Shown: positions 18,126-29,833 of the stretch, piece after piece
Position numbering within the stretch: position 1 is the first letter of the stretch
Layout: every line of letters begins with the position of its first letter
Origin: Skeletonema tropicum
Lineage: Eukaryota > Bacillariophyta > Thalassiosirophyceae > Thalassiosirales > Thalassiosiraceae
Assembly: GCA_037178625.1 (NCBI GenBank)
Contig: JAWZXG010000028.1
Span: 62,001-126,000, forward strand
Length of the DNA: 64,000 nucleotides
Direction: 5' to 3'
The notes under the pieces: model-generated
Seen by the model: the letters and a program-made list of their open reading frames with translations, nothing else
Databases searched by the model: none
Told to the model about the DNA's origin: nothing
Translations under genes and position numbers: made by a program

Positions 18126-19985
18126 TCACTTGCCCCTGATCAATGAATTTGTAAAACCAATAAAAGCATGAGTCAAGTTGCATTGAGATCCAAACAGAAG
18201 TCTTTTGAGAAGCGTCGGAAGTTGAGAAAACGCGGATGAAATGGATGATGCTAACGCGGTGGAGACGATACTGAAGTCAGACTCCAATCGAAATGCTACT
18301 TTCCACACACTTGATTGCTGATACTCTGTTGAAACATTTGATAGCAACAAGTTACTTCGCACATCCTTCCTCTCAGAACCTTCGTCATACAAGAAGTGCG
18401 TCAAGTAAGATGCATCCAAGTTGCTGATACTCTCATGCAGAGAGACAGGTGCAAATTGAACTTCGTTCCCCTTCCAAGTATCGTTGCTCCTATTCCTCCT
18501 TCTTCGCAAAATAATGCGTTCACATTGCACACATCCTTCCAAGCTCACGTGAAGGAACCATAAGATGCCACAAAATAACTCTGCTCCAATGTTGGTGACT
18601 GCGTAGAACCAGTGATAAACCAATACTGTAGTGAACAAAAAGAGGCATGTCGAGAACAAAATCATCCCAAGCAAGAGTTGCATATGATCGTAATGCAAAT
18701 GGTCAGATCTTTGTCGCAGCACATTGCGCTTCTTCCCGGTAAAAAGAAGCCAGAATGATTTCAATGCTGACATTTCAAAGCGTAGACATGCCGCGAATAC
18801 CTCTGAGAGGAGACGGATGTGTAGTAACGTCAAGCGTGTCATGTCAAATGCAATTGCGAAGAAGAATCGTGATCCAAAAAGTGCAGTTAAAACACCCATG
18901 CTTTGCAGAAGAGATGATGCAATTTGCTCAAAGGAGATTGTGTCGCAAAATAACATAGCAGTTGCTGCAGACATAGACGAATACATCCTTTCGTGGTAAA
19001 ATAGTACCCAGCGCACCTCCTTCCCGACGCGATGTGTCAAGGCGACATTCAGTTTGAATCCAGCCGGAAATGTTTCTAACCATTGTAAATTGTGATTGAA
19101 AAATTGATCATGAAATGAGATTGCTTGAGCAATCTGTTGTATCAGCGGTTTTGGGTATTGAATGAGACATGCTCCAATCAACAATCCCAACAAGAAGTCT
19201 AAAGCGATTGCAGCAGATAAAATAGAACACCTCCCTTCTCGCCAAGTTGATTTTAGTGCACGGACAATTGGTATTCGCTTTTCGAAGAGAGTAACGCTGT
19301 TTGGATTTACAGTCGATGAATTCCAGTGCAGTGAAAACAACGACTGCTCCCCGAACCAATCAGAGTTGTCCTTTGATATAGGGTTGCATTTCGGCTCGGT
19401 GGTTGTATCTGGTGGCATCTTGAGGGTGGATTTAGTTGATTCGGCAACGAAATGCATCCTTTGCTGCAGTTTTGTCTTCAATACTAATGACAATTCTCTA
19501 AACACTACAGTAGAGTTGCTCATCATACGCATCCGATTCGTTTGCGATGTCCCTTCTTTGTTGTTGTATTTTCTGAATTGATTGTACTGTGCATTCCAAG
19601 TATTTGCATCCGTAGGGTTGTAGATGATCACTTCTTTATGCTTCTCTAAATTTTTCTTCGTGCCGTTGCTCTCGTCAAGTGCAGCTACAACACGGAGAGA
19701 TTGATAAGTTGTGCATTCACTACATTCTTGACAACAACCTTCCGTCTGTCGGCTGCAGTGCGAATGGCACTCAGCTAATTTTTCAATAGCAGAAGTTACT
19801 TCCTTATTGAGATCTTTATGCAGCTTTGAATCAAATTTTATTGCACCGATTACGACGGTTGAGAATTTTTCGTCTACAAAACCAACAAGAACAGATTCAG
19901 ATGCAGATGGACTGCCAATGACTACACTATTGTCTTGTGTAAGTGAAAGAAGCGGCAAATTATCGGGCCAAATCAGCACCATCAT
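18126..19985 (-). CDS. PIGQ: GPI N-acetylglucosaminyltransferase subunit PIG-Q/Gpi1
   Basis: 619 aa without introns. The signature of Gpi1 is clear near residues 415-440: GKKRNVLRQRSD followed by LLLGMILFSTCLF, a hydrophobic segment, as in yeast and animal proteins. Several other membrane segments lie between about 245 and 500. The N-terminal 230 residues are poorly conserved and rich in Cys and Ser. PIG-Q is a structural subunit of the ER complex that adds GlcNAc to phosphatidylinositol, the first step of GPI-anchor synthesis. It is tail to tail with the phosphatase gene. The start is the first ATG of an ATG-ATG pair. Confidence 0.88.
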   Translation of the reverse strand: MMVLIWPDNLPLLSLTQDNSVVIGSPSASESVLVGFVDEKFSTVVIGAIKFDSKLHKDLNKEVTSAIEKLAECHSHCSRQTEGCCQECSECTTYQSLRVVAALDESNGTKKNLEKHKEVIIYNPTDANTWNAQYNQFRKYNNKEGTSQTNRMRMMSNSTVVFRELSLVLKTKLQQRMHFVAESTKSTLKMPPDTTTEPKCNPISKDNSDWFGEQSLFSLHWNSSTVNPNSVTLFEKRIPIVRALKSTWREGRCSILSAAIALDFLLGLLIGACLIQYPKPLIQQIAQAISFHDQFFNHNLQWLETFPAGFKLNVALTHRVGKEVRWVLFYHERMYSSMSAATAMLFCDTISFEQIASSLLQSMGVLTALFGSRFFFAIAFDMTRLTLLHIRLLSEVFAACLRFEMSALKSFWLLFTGKKRNVLRQRSDHLHYDHMQLLLGMILFSTCLFLFTTVLVYHWFYAVTNIGAELFCGILWFLHVSLEGCVQCERIILRRRRNRSNDTWKGNEVQFAPVSLHESISNLDASYLTHFLYDEGSERKDVRSNLLLSNVSTEYQQSSVWKVAFRLESDFSIVSTALASSISSAFSQLPTLLKRLLFGSQCNLTHAFIGFTNSLIRGK

Positions 19986-21543
19986 AGATTAAATAATTGA
20001 TTGAGAACCGCGAGCAGCTTGGATATGGCATGCTGATTCATGGTTCATGGTACAATAGTATGGCATGGTCACGCGCATGTTGTGGCCTCAACCTGTCCGT
20101 CCCGATCTCTTCCGCCGGCTGTATGTAGGAATTGAATTCCTACGTATCATCTAGAATATGTCTGTGTTACGTACCGAATCTACGGATGTTTTCTCAAATG
20201 GAAGAAAGACCTTCATAGATATATACTATGTATTAACCCGGATTTGCAACCCAAGTAGCAAAAGCTACAGAGGAATTCGTAGCGTGATTATACAATAAAA
20301 ATATATCACGTCAGGAGCGTGGTATGTCGGTCTTAATTGTGGTATTTTATGGTCATTTTGCAACCGAAGTTGCAAAAATCCTTGCAAAAGAGCATGCTTT
20401 TTGCAACTTTTGCAACCCAAAGTAAACGCAGTGTGACAGCGCAGAGCGGTCATTGGTCACACTTCTTTTCCATCGCTCCGGCAGTAGGCGCCGATCACCA
20501 TAAGTACACTCTAGCCCAGCTAGATCAACACACCATCATCTATACGACCGTGCGATAGCAGAATACATTGTATGGCGATCCCATAAGGCAGCTGAATCGA
20601 ATGGTATGGCTGATGTCGAACGATATATCGATCATCTAGTAGAGAGACGTATCGTCCATACCATACATCAGCGGCTGACATATTGTGTGTGCCGACACAA
20701 ATATCACGTTTGGTGTGATAAAAAACGAGTATAATAGAGGATTATGTACGGGGTACAATGATGGCGCACTCACTACTTGCATGGGTATAGCGTACTGATC
20801 GATGAGTCAGTTGGCAACATAAGCAAGATGAAAATTGACTTGAAAAGCTAATTCAACACACATAATGCACACATGTTCATGGCATTGGGTAATAGGATAT
20901 ATTAGATCTTTCCGAGACACTGCAAATAACATAACATTGAATAACAACTAATTATTGACGGAACGTGTGTACGACTTATCATAGAAAAGCATTTTGCCAT
21001 ATGATAGGATGTCAGGGATAAGCGCAACGCACATCACCCTCTTAGACGACAACATCATTGACGACCACTCGTCTGAGCACACTCAGAGATAGCCACGATA
21101 ACATTTCAAACAACATCTCACGTCCACTCAATTGTTGAAAACTGCCGCTGCTGTTGTCGTAGATGTGATCTTCCCTCCGGTTTGGATTGATTTGCTGTGA
21201 GAAACTTACATAATGCTGCAAGCACACGCGTGCCTCTTTTTCAATGATGCTCTCAGTGATTCTATAACGCTAATGACGACGATCGACGGCTCTGACGGAA
21301 GCTCACAATATGCAATACCATTTCATGGCCAATGGCGGTGGCTGAACGACGACCCAAGGGCAAATGAAGCGCATGTCATGGTAGGCATGTCTTGTGTCAA
21401 TGTCTTTGTCATAAAGAAAAATCACATCTTTCACGTGATCTGACATGTGTGACGACTATGTGACCATGTATGTGATTACACGGTTGCAAAAATAGTTGCA
21501 AATACTCCGAGTACAAGCGTAAGATAGAGATAAGTATGGGGAA
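19986..21543. other. Intergenic; one short open stretch without recognised family
   Basis: No supported gene in about 1.5 kb. A plus-strand frame open from about 20504 to 20735 reads protein-like in its last 40 codons (ATG inside at MADVERYID) but is short and unrecognised, so it may be a remnant. Otherwise the DNA is AT-rich, with short direct motifs such as gcaaccnaagt around 20250-20420. Confidence 0.4.
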
Positions 21544-22024
21544 TTGTACTGTCACCACGACACAATGTCGAGGGAAGACGTTCTTCGCACCCTCCATTCC
21601 GATGCCGAACACCTCCAAATGATGTGGGCAAATATGCCCGTATGGCGGCTTAGGTCCAATGTTCCGCAGATTCCTATTCGGCGACGACCCCATCCAACCA
21701 ATCTCCTTTCCAGCCAGCAAGCATCACGCAACGAAGATGTACCGCGACTCACTTCAAAGCTCAGCTCCTCATGGCATCCTTCCCCTTGGAAATTCCTCAT
21801 GGTCTACTTCCAAACCAGCCCACCAGCGATTCTATGGCCACTCCTACACAACACCCACCCCTCAGATCCATTACCTTCAACAGTTTGGCCTTGCCTGCAC
21901 CAAGGCGTTCGCTTTCCACATCCGTCGACCAGTTAGTTCCCAGCAGGCTGCACAGGCGTCTTCGGGACCAGCCCGAGCCCCTCCAGGTTTAAATTCTTCT
22001 TTCTCTACTGACACTGGTGTCTAG
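21544..22024 (+). other. Overlapping open frames, uncharacterised; includes the 102-bp repeat copy
   Basis: Two plus-strand frames overlap (ATG at 21544, 130 aa; ATG at 21659, 121 aa). The first part of the former (MSREDVLRTLHSDAEHLQMM) and the second part of the latter look more protein-like, so a frameshifted gene is possible. The end contains 21895-21996, the inverted partner of 2096-2197. No family is recognised. I would not call a gene without transcript evidence. Confidence 0.3.
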
Positions 22025-22154
22025 AGAGTAGTGACTAAAATAATCTATCTATCTAATGTAGGAGTTGAGATAGACCCTCTACTTATGTACGGTCTGGCGA
22101 CGGAGGCGACATACAGGAAGGATGAGACTCTGGAGCGTTTTCGTGGTTGATGTG

Positions 22155-23543
22155 GATCCAATTATGAGCAGGCCAAATGACGTCAAACATTCAAGTCCTT
22201 ACTTAGTACACATACTTCTACTTTACTCTTGGTTGAGAAGGCTTTTTACGCGGTCAATGAGTCACCTCTACTTGCATAAGATGAAATTCAATACCGAGCG
22301 TCCCTAATCAGTTCAATGAGTATCAATAAATCAAGAAGATGGTCAGTATTATAGTATGTAGGACTGCGTTAGTTCACATTTCCTGTGCCACTGCGGAACG
22401 ATGTCTATCTTCAATTCGCAACTAAAAGCGTCTTCCTGGCAACCGATGACAAGGAATAACATCTCTGACAAATCGCAACTAAAAGAGTCGTCCTGGCTAC
22501 CCAGATTCTGTCTTTTAGCGGGGGAATGTTCTCAAATTCAAGGTAAAAGTACCTACCAAGTGATCGAACAGATGGTCATTACGAAAAGACTTCATTGACA
22601 CGATGCGGACACAGAAAAATCTAACCTCAAAACTTCCGCAAGGTTGCTCAGTTACGACATAAAAGTAATATTGAAAGATACAATCCTTACCGCAAACCGC
22701 AACCTACTAGTCTTCCTCTCCCTACAACATGAAGCTCATCTCTGCAATCGCTTTCCTCTTTCTACCTTCCACCTTTGGAGAGGGCACTTGCGATGACAAT
22801 CAAAATCAATCGAAGGCAATCCAGGTCCCTGTAGACTGTACCAAAGAAACCCAAAAAATGTTTCGCAACAAAAACATCGATGGAGACAAGCGCTGCGTCA
22901 CTACCCTTTTCCCACCTGGTGATCAGGGCAGAGATTTGCCTCCCGTCACGTACACGTGGTGGAAGTGCGGGCTTGGAGATAAGGGAGGGTGTACATGCGG
23001 CATATCAGACATTGTAACGGCCATGCCCGGCGAAATCATCGAGTGGAAAGAAGGTGCGTTTCTCTCCGAGCATGCTTGCAACGCACAATGCAGCAGGGGG
23101 GGGCAACAACAAGTGCTGGGTATGTGTTCAGAGCTACACAGGACCTCCCGGTCCCATGTACACTACTTACTCGTGTGAGCACAAGGCGGACGCACCGTCC
23201 AGTTATCTTGGACAGCCTGGAATGACATTGATTCAGTGTAACACGTTTGGAGTGTGCCCTGTCATCGAGGAGCTTCCATATGAAAAGTTCTAAAGAATGT
23301 GGCTTCTGATATTATCGTTGTTTCAGCAACCGATTTCACGTGAATTGCCCAATGAGATGGATAGTTTCCACCAACCAAGTGGCTTGGATTCACAATTATT
23401 GCTGTGTAAGCATATCACGCATGATATACTTATATTCAACTCCTATTGATTATCTCCTCTCTTAAACCTAATCAATCTAATACGGGCATCTCGCATTTGT
23501 ATCGCAAGACTGCTTAACTCTTCTACTTCTGTATAATCAAGAT
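22155..23543. repeat. Copy B of the inverted segmental duplication
   Basis: Inverted relative to 2635-4475. This copy keeps the full upstream region and 5' half of the Cys-rich gene. Upstream of the gene a 29-bp direct repeat occurs twice, starting tcgcaactaaaag at about 22417 and 22474. Similarity to copy A ends near 23543, where the satellite array begins. Confidence 0.75.
22729..23293 (+). pseudogene. Small Cys-rich secreted protein gene with a homopolymer frameshift
   Basis: ATG at 22729 starts a clear signal peptide (MKLISAIAFLFLPSTFGEG) followed by a Cys-rich domain of about 165 residues. At 23096-23103 a run of eight G shifts the frame. Upstream the frame runs from 22729 to a stop near 23178. 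Downstream the matching frame continues to a stop at 23293 and ends PVIEELPYEKF, as in copy A. Copy A lacks the long G run at this site. A sequencing or assembly length error in the homopolymer is as likely as a real mutation. No known family or function is recognised; the product would be secreted. Confidence 0.7.
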
Positions 23544-23550
23544 AAGAGTG

Positions 23551-26500
23551 CATGAAAAGCACATTAGCACTGCGCAGACGGCTGGCATGCATAGAAGCGA
23601 TACGATGCTGCAGTCTCGTAGATGATCTGAGAGGTCCAGTGCGGGCTTACCGACAGTGCTTCATTCTACCAAATCGTATCTATCGTCATGAATACGCGCA
23701 TGAGCCGCTTCTAGCGACCCAATATACTCGGTGTTGATAAGTTACAAGCACATTATCATTGCGCAGACGGTTGGCATGCGTAAAAGAGACGCTACAGTCT
23801 TGTTGCTGATCTGAGAGGTCCAGTGTGGGCTGGCCAGCGGCACCCCATTAAAACCAATTCATAAATATCGTCATCAATACGAGCATAAGCCGCTTCTAGC
23901 AACCCAAAATACTCGGCATTGATACGATAAAAGCACAATGTCACTGTTCAGACAACTTGCGTGCGCAGGAGCGATGCTACAGTCTCATAGCTGATCTGAG
24001 AGGTCGTATGTGGGCTGGCCAGCGGCAAGCCATTCCAATCAATTCGTATTTATCGTCGTCAATACGTGCATGAGCTTCATTATACTCGGCGTTGATACTA
24101 TGCAAGCATATTAGCACTGCTCAGACGGATTGTTTTTGTAGAATCGATGCTAAAGATTCAGAGCTGATCTGAGAGGTCCAGTGTGGGCTGGCCAGGGGCA
24201 CCCCATTCCAACCAATTCGTACATATCGTCGTCAATACGTGCATGAGCCGCTTCTAGCGACCCCTAGTACCCGTCGTTGATACTATACAAGCATATTAGC
24301 ACTGCTCAGACGGATAGATTTTGTAGAATCGATGCTACAGTCTCATAGCTGATCTGAGAGGTCCAGTGTGGGCTGGCCAGCGGCACCCCACTCCAACAAA
24401 TTTGTACATATCGTCGTCAATACGAGCATGAGCCGCTTCTGGCAACCCATTACACTCGGCGTTGATACTATACAAGCATTTTCTATTAGCACTGCTCAGA
24501 CGGTTGGCATGCGTAGAAGAGACGCTACAGCCTCATATCTGTCAGATCAAGAGACGCTACAGTCTCATATCTGATCTGAGAGGTCCAGTGTAGGCTGGCC
24601 AGCGGCACCCCGTTCGAACAAATTCGTACATATCGTCGTCAATACGAGCATGAGCCGCTTCTAGCAACCCATTATGCTCGGCGTTGATACTGTACAAGCA
24701 TACCTGATTAGCACTGCTCAGACGGATTGCGTTTGTAGAATCGATGCTACAGTCTCATAACTAATCTGGGAGGTCCTATGTGGGCTGGCCAGCGGCACCC
24801 CATTCCAACCAATTCGTACATATCGTCGTCAATACGAGCATGAGCCGCTTCTAGCAACCCAATATACTCGGCGTTGATACTATACAAGCACATTATCATT
24901 GCGCAGACGGTTGGCATGCGTAGAAGAGACGCTAAAGTCTCATATATGTGTGGGCTGGCCAGCGGCACCCAATTCCAACCAATTCGTACATATCGTCGTC
25001 AATACGAGCATGAGCCGCTTCTAGCGGTTCATTATACTAGGCGTTGATACTATACAAACATATTAGCTCTTCTAAGACGGGTTGATCTTGTAGAATCGAT
25101 GCTACAGTCTCATAGCTGATCTGAGAGGTCCAGTGTGGGCTGGCCAGCGGAACCCCATTCCAGCCAATTCGTACATATCGTCGTCAATACGAGCATGAGC
25201 CGCTTCTAGCAACCCATTACACTCGGCGTTGATACTATACAAACATATTAGCACTGCTCAGACGGATAGCTTTTGTAGAATCGATGCTACAGTCTCATAG
25301 CTGATCTGAGAGGTCCAGTGTGGGCTGGCCAGCGGCACCCCGTTCGAACAAATTTGAACATATCGTCGTCAATACGAGCATGAGCCGCTTCTAGCGACCC
25401 CTTGTACTCGGCGTTGACACTGTCCAAGCATATTAGCACTGCTCAGACGGATTGCGTTTAAAAAATCGATGCTACAGTCTCATAGCTGATCTGGGAGGTC
25501 CAGTTTGGGCTGGCCAGCGGCACCCCACTCCAACTAATTCGTACATATCGTCGTCAATACGAGCATGAACCGCTTCTAGCAACCCAATATACTCGGCGTT
25601 GATACTATACAAGCACATTTTTATTGCGCAGACGGTTGGCATGCGTAGAAGAGACGCGACAGTCTCATATCTGATCTGAGAGGTCCAGTGTGGGCTGGCC
25701 AGCGGCACCCCGTTCGAACAAATTTGTACATATCGTCATCAATACGAGCATGAGCCGCTTCTAGCAACCCATTATGCTCGGCGTTGATACTATACAAGCA
25801 TACCTTATTAGCACTGCTCAGACGGATTGCGTTTGTAGAATCGATGCTACAGTCTCATATCTAATCTGGGAGGTCCTATGTGGGCTGGCCAGCGGCACCC
25901 CATTCCAACCAATTCGTACATATCGTCGTCAATACGAGCATGAGCCGCTTCTAGCAACCCAATATACTCGGCATTGATACTAAGACGGGTTGATCTTGTA
26001 GAATCGATGCTACAGTCTCATAGCTGATCTGAGAGGTCCAGTGTGGGCTGGCCAGCGGCACCCCATTCCAGCCAATTCGTACATATCGTCGTCAATACGA
26101 GCATGAGCCGCTTCTAGCAACCCATTACACTCGGCGTTGATACTATACATGCATATTAGCACTGCTCAGACAACTTGCTTTTGTAGAATCGATGCTACAG
26201 TCTCATAGCTGATCTGAGAGGTCCTATGTGGGCTTGCCAGCGGCACCCCATTCCAACCAATTCGTACATATCGTCGTCAATACGTGCATGAGCCTCTTCT
26301 AGCGACCCCTTGTACTCGGCGTTGATACTATACAAGCATATTAGCACTGCTCAGACGGATTGCTTTTGTAGAATCGATGCTACTGTCTCATAGATGATTT
26401 GAGAGGTCCAGTGTGGGCTGGCCAGCGGCACCCCATTTCAACCAATTCGTAAATATCGTCGTCAATACGAGCATGAGCCGCTTCTAGCAACCCAATATAC

Positions 26501-27645
26501 TCGGCGTTGATACTATACAAGCACATTAGCTGATCTGAGAGGTCCAGTGTGGGCTGGCCAGCGGCACCCCATTCCAACCAATTCGTACATATCGTTGTCA
26601 ATACGTGCATGAGCCGCTTCTAGCAACCCATTACACTCGGCGTTGATACTATACATGCATATTAGCACTGCTCAGACAACTTGCGTTTGTAGAATCGATG
26701 CTACAGTCTCATAGCTGATCTGAGAGGTCCAGTGTGGGCTGGCCAGCGGCACCCCATTCCAACCAATTCGTACATATCGTCGTCAATACGTGCATGAGCC
26801 TCTTCTAGCGACCCCTTGTACTCGGCGTTGATACTATACAAGCATATTAGCACTGCTCAGACGGATTGCTTTTGTAGAATCGATGCTACTGTCTCATAGA
26901 TGATTTGAGAGGTCCAGTTTTGGCTGGCCAGCGGCACCCCATTCCAACCAATTCGTACATATCGTCGTCAATACGAGCATGAGCCGCTTCTAGCAACCCA
27001 ATATACTCGGCGTTGATACTATACAAGCACATTAGCTGATCTGAGAGGTCCAGCGTGGGCTGGCCAGCGGCACCCCATTCCAACCAATTCGTACATATCG
27101 TCGTCAATACGTGCATGAGCCGCTTCTAGCAACCCATTACACTCGGCGTTGATACTATACAAACATATTAGCACTGCTCAGACAACTTGCGTTTGTAGAA
27201 TCGATGCTACAGTCTCATAGCTGATCTGAGAGGTCCAGTGTGGGCTGGCCAGGGGCACCCCATTCCAACCAATTCGTACATATCGTCGTCAATACGAGCA
27301 TGAGCCTCTTCTAGCGACCCCTTGTACTCGGCGTTGATACTATACAAACATATTAGCACTGCTCAGACGGATTGCTTTTGTAGAATCGATGCTAAAGTTT
27401 CATAGCTGATCTGAGAGGTCCAGTGTGGGCTGGCCAGCGGCACCCCATTCCAACCAATTCGTACATATCGTCGTCAATACGAGCATGAGCCGCTTCTAGC
27501 GACCCCTTGTCCTCGGCGTTGATACGATAAAAGCACATTAGCACTGCTCAGACGATTGCGTTTGTAGAATCGATGCTACAGTCTCATAGCTGATCTGGGA
27601 GGTCCAGTGTGGGCTGGCCAGTGGCCAGCGGCACCCCATTGAACC
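23551..27645. repeat. Satellite array, 185-bp monomer, about 23 copies
   Basis: Taking the phrase gtgggctggcc as a marker, it recurs near 23641, 23825, 24010, 24183, 24368, 24590, 24780, 24950, 25135, 25320, 25505, 25690, 25880, 26043, 26228, 26413, 26549, 26734, 26919, 27055, 27240, 27425 and 27609. Most steps are exactly 185 bp; variants are 136, 163, 170, 190 and 222. Higher-order order is visible: the step pattern 136-185-185 (506 bp) occurs twice in a row from 26413. Monomers near 24590 and 25690 share a private insertion next to the gcatacct phrase. Open frames in the array repeat with the monomer and are not genes. Confidence 0.95.
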
Positions 27646-27882
27646 TAATTCAATTGGCGACTTTATGCTCGCTGAAAGGCTTCAACGAAAAGCTACATAC
27701 GTAGGAATCTAGTATTCTCCAGTTTTGCACTCTGCACCGCCTATTTTTGTTGAAGAAAGTGCAGCGATCGAGGCCGATGCGGCCGGCCCCTTCATATTTC
27801 CCCTCCTCTTGACTGTGCGTGACAATGAACTTAACATTTCACTTCGTTCGATTTCAAACTTGATTACCTCTCAGAATTTGTC

Positions 27883-29088
27883 ATGGGTGGGCGTGTGCTA
27901 CTCGTATTGCTATCTCTTTCAGTGGCCTCAGTACTGGGCACTAACAGCAACTTTCTGATTCAGATCGAAATGCACCCTTCCACAGCATACATCCAGTTGC
28001 TAAATCAACAACTCGATTGCATAGGGAATAAAGAGGAAATATTGCGCAATAAAGGCTTGCAATATGTTCATCGACGATTACTAGACGAACAGTTGCATCA
28101 AGCAATGGAGCATATAAAAGGAAATCGCGTCACTTATGCACCGTTTTTCGAGTTCCCCATTGACATAGTAATGCCTCCAGAAGGTGATACCGATAACGAT
28201 GAACACAGAATGCAATTAAAGCAATCAATACAACAACATCATGATGCAGTCCAAGAGGATGACGAAAAATTTAAACAGCGTGGTAGATATGAACAAGATT
28301 TGAAAATACAGAAAGCAATTCTATCATCAGACATCAAAATTGCCACAACAACAATCCAATATGCAAGATCAGTATCATCTCTGAATGGAACCACATGGCA
28401 GGCTGGTATCTATGAGCTACCAGTACCTAGAAAGAGTCAATTTAAAGGTACAAAATTGGATGATGTGTGTACAACTTTCTCAGAGTGTTTAAAGGGGGAT
28501 GAGGTCTATACTGCCCAACTTATTGAAGCTTGTAAAGCTCACTTGATATTCATGAAGAGCGCAGGTACCTCGTTACGATTGGTAGCAAAAGACTTGGAAA
28601 ACAACCTTCAGAAGGCCGAAAAGCCTTTCAAAAAATCACCCAAACAGGGCAAGACTCTCTCATCACTCCTGGAGAGTGAACGTGAAAGTGGAATACACCA
28701 TGGCAATATCCTTAAAGAACAGTCGGCTGCAATGGGACTGCTATGGATACGTCGCTCACTTGCATTCCAATTAGAGTTGTACGCATCATTGATTGATCGA
28801 GATGGACCACACCCTCGTGATGCTGCCTATGAAGCCTATGCAAAGCATCTATCTCCCTTCCACGGCTGGACACTCAGAAAGCTCTTTCCAGCGACTCTGT
28901 CTCAAATGCCCGATCGTAAGGCTTTCATTGCAATGTTTGGAGGGGTGACTTTGGATGAATTGAACGAAGAAGTCCATAGGGAAGTTGTGAAAAAGTTGCA
29001 GTCTCTTGTGACAGCTTGGGTTCCTCTCATTAGAACCTGGGAACAAGATTTTGCAAGGTTGAATCTTGAAGATGTTAGGAGGGTTTAG
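27883..29088 (+). CDS. Chimeric secreted protein: protease-type N-terminus fused to a GLTP domain
   Basis: 401 aa, intronless. Residues 1-19 are a signal peptide. Residues 20-172 align throughout with the N-terminus of the META/aspartic protease at 29834: shared phrases include MHPS, YIQ, APFFEFP and, at the end of similarity, SSLNGTTWQ, the first strand of a META domain. From about 190 the sequence switches to a glycolipid-transfer (GLTP) fold with a CLKGDEVY start, LLWIRRSLAFQLEL near 287 and the HLSPFHGWTLRKLF segment near 325. GLTP proteins carry glycolipids or ceramide-1-phosphate between membranes and are normally cytosolic. The leader would send this one into the secretory pathway. The break falls between residues 172 and 190. 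Confidence 0.85.
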   Translation: MGGRVLLVLLSLSVASVLGTNSNFLIQIEMHPSTAYIQLLNQQLDCIGNKEEILRNKGLQYVHRRLLDEQLHQAMEHIKGNRVTYAPFFEFPIDIVMPPEGDTDNDEHRMQLKQSIQQHHDAVQEDDEKFKQRGRYEQDLKIQKAILSSDIKIATTTIQYARSVSSLNGTTWQAGIYELPVPRKSQFKGTKLDDVCTTFSECLKGDEVYTAQLIEACKAHLIFMKSAGTSLRLVAKDLENNLQKAEKPFKKSPKQGKTLSSLLESERESGIHHGNILKEQSAAMGLLWIRRSLAFQLELYASLIDRDGPHPRDAAYEAYAKHLSPFHGWTLRKLFPATLSQMPDRKAFIAMFGGVTLDELNEEVHREVVKKLQSLVTAWVPLIRTWEQDFARLNLEDVRRV

Positions 29089-29190
29089 ATCTGTTAATGT
29101 GGAGTGCTGTGGTGATACTTGCACGGCACAATAATAGGTTACCTGTTTCATTAAGTAGTATTGGAGGTCTTCGGCGGGTGTCAGTTCGTC

Positions 29191-29223
<33 letters not shown>

Positions 29224-29365
29224 AGTAGGAGGTGGTTCATGCCATGGACGTATGGATGATGACAAACTCCCGGCACACCTGTGGCACAAAAGACCCGACG
29301 GGTTTCAGTCAGGACAATTCCAATTCCACCGCACGACCTACGACGACCTCTCAAGCTGAAAGACC
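29089..29365. other. Intergenic with CT microsatellite
   Basis: A (ct)n tract of about 13 units near 29193-29220 and otherwise nothing recognised. Confidence 0.6.
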
Positions 29366-29585
29366 TGAATCTAAATAATGAGAGGAGCTAAGTCGTTCGG
29401 TCGGTCGGTCGGTCGGTCGGTCGGTCGTTCTGTCCGGGCCCTTTGGCGTGTCCTTTGGCCTTCACGGGCATTTTCGATCGACTCTTTCTTTGATTGGCTT
29501 GATTTGACCCCTTGCCCCCCCCGTTTTTAGAATTTTCGATTGACTCTTTCTTTGATTGGCTTCGATTTGATTGTTCAGGGGGGTT
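29366..29585. repeat. Inverted copy of the repeat at 85-302
   Basis: Reverse complement of the left-edge repeat, including the gacc tract (here ggtc), the phrase cttgaccccttgcccccccc region and about 1.4 tandem units ending in a G run. Its boundary at 29366 matches the abrupt boundary at 302 of the other copy. Confidence 0.9.
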
Positions 29586-29833
29586 ATTTAGGAAACCCGC
29601 GCAGCGGCTAGACGAGCGTCAGCGAGGCTAGTAGAAATAGAAGAGAATGAAGATGACCAACACCAATGCATTGTGTGTTGTGGGTATGCTACATGCTCGC
29701 TCTGTCGTTTAATCGCTTGTAATGGTGACATACATGGTGTTATGAAAGCATTCATTAACTCAAAATAATTGACGTGGACGCAACGGTTCAAGACCTTATA
29801 ATTCAAAATAGATTTTCGCTACAGAAGTTCACG

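Noticed and set aside
24368..27116. Recurring open frames of 60-80 codons within the satellite array on both strands
   Set aside because: They repeat with the 185-bp monomer, differ only by monomer mutations and have no domain or start context; they are by-products of the array.
23551..27645. Regular repeats that could be mistaken for a CRISPR array
   Set aside because: The monomers are contiguous 185-bp satellite units without short repeats and unique spacers, and the genome is eukaryotic.
1..29585. One giant decayed palindrome explaining all inverted pairs
   Set aside because: The order of partners is not nested: 2096 pairs with 21895 but 2635-4475 pairs with 22155-23543, so the pairs arose independently.
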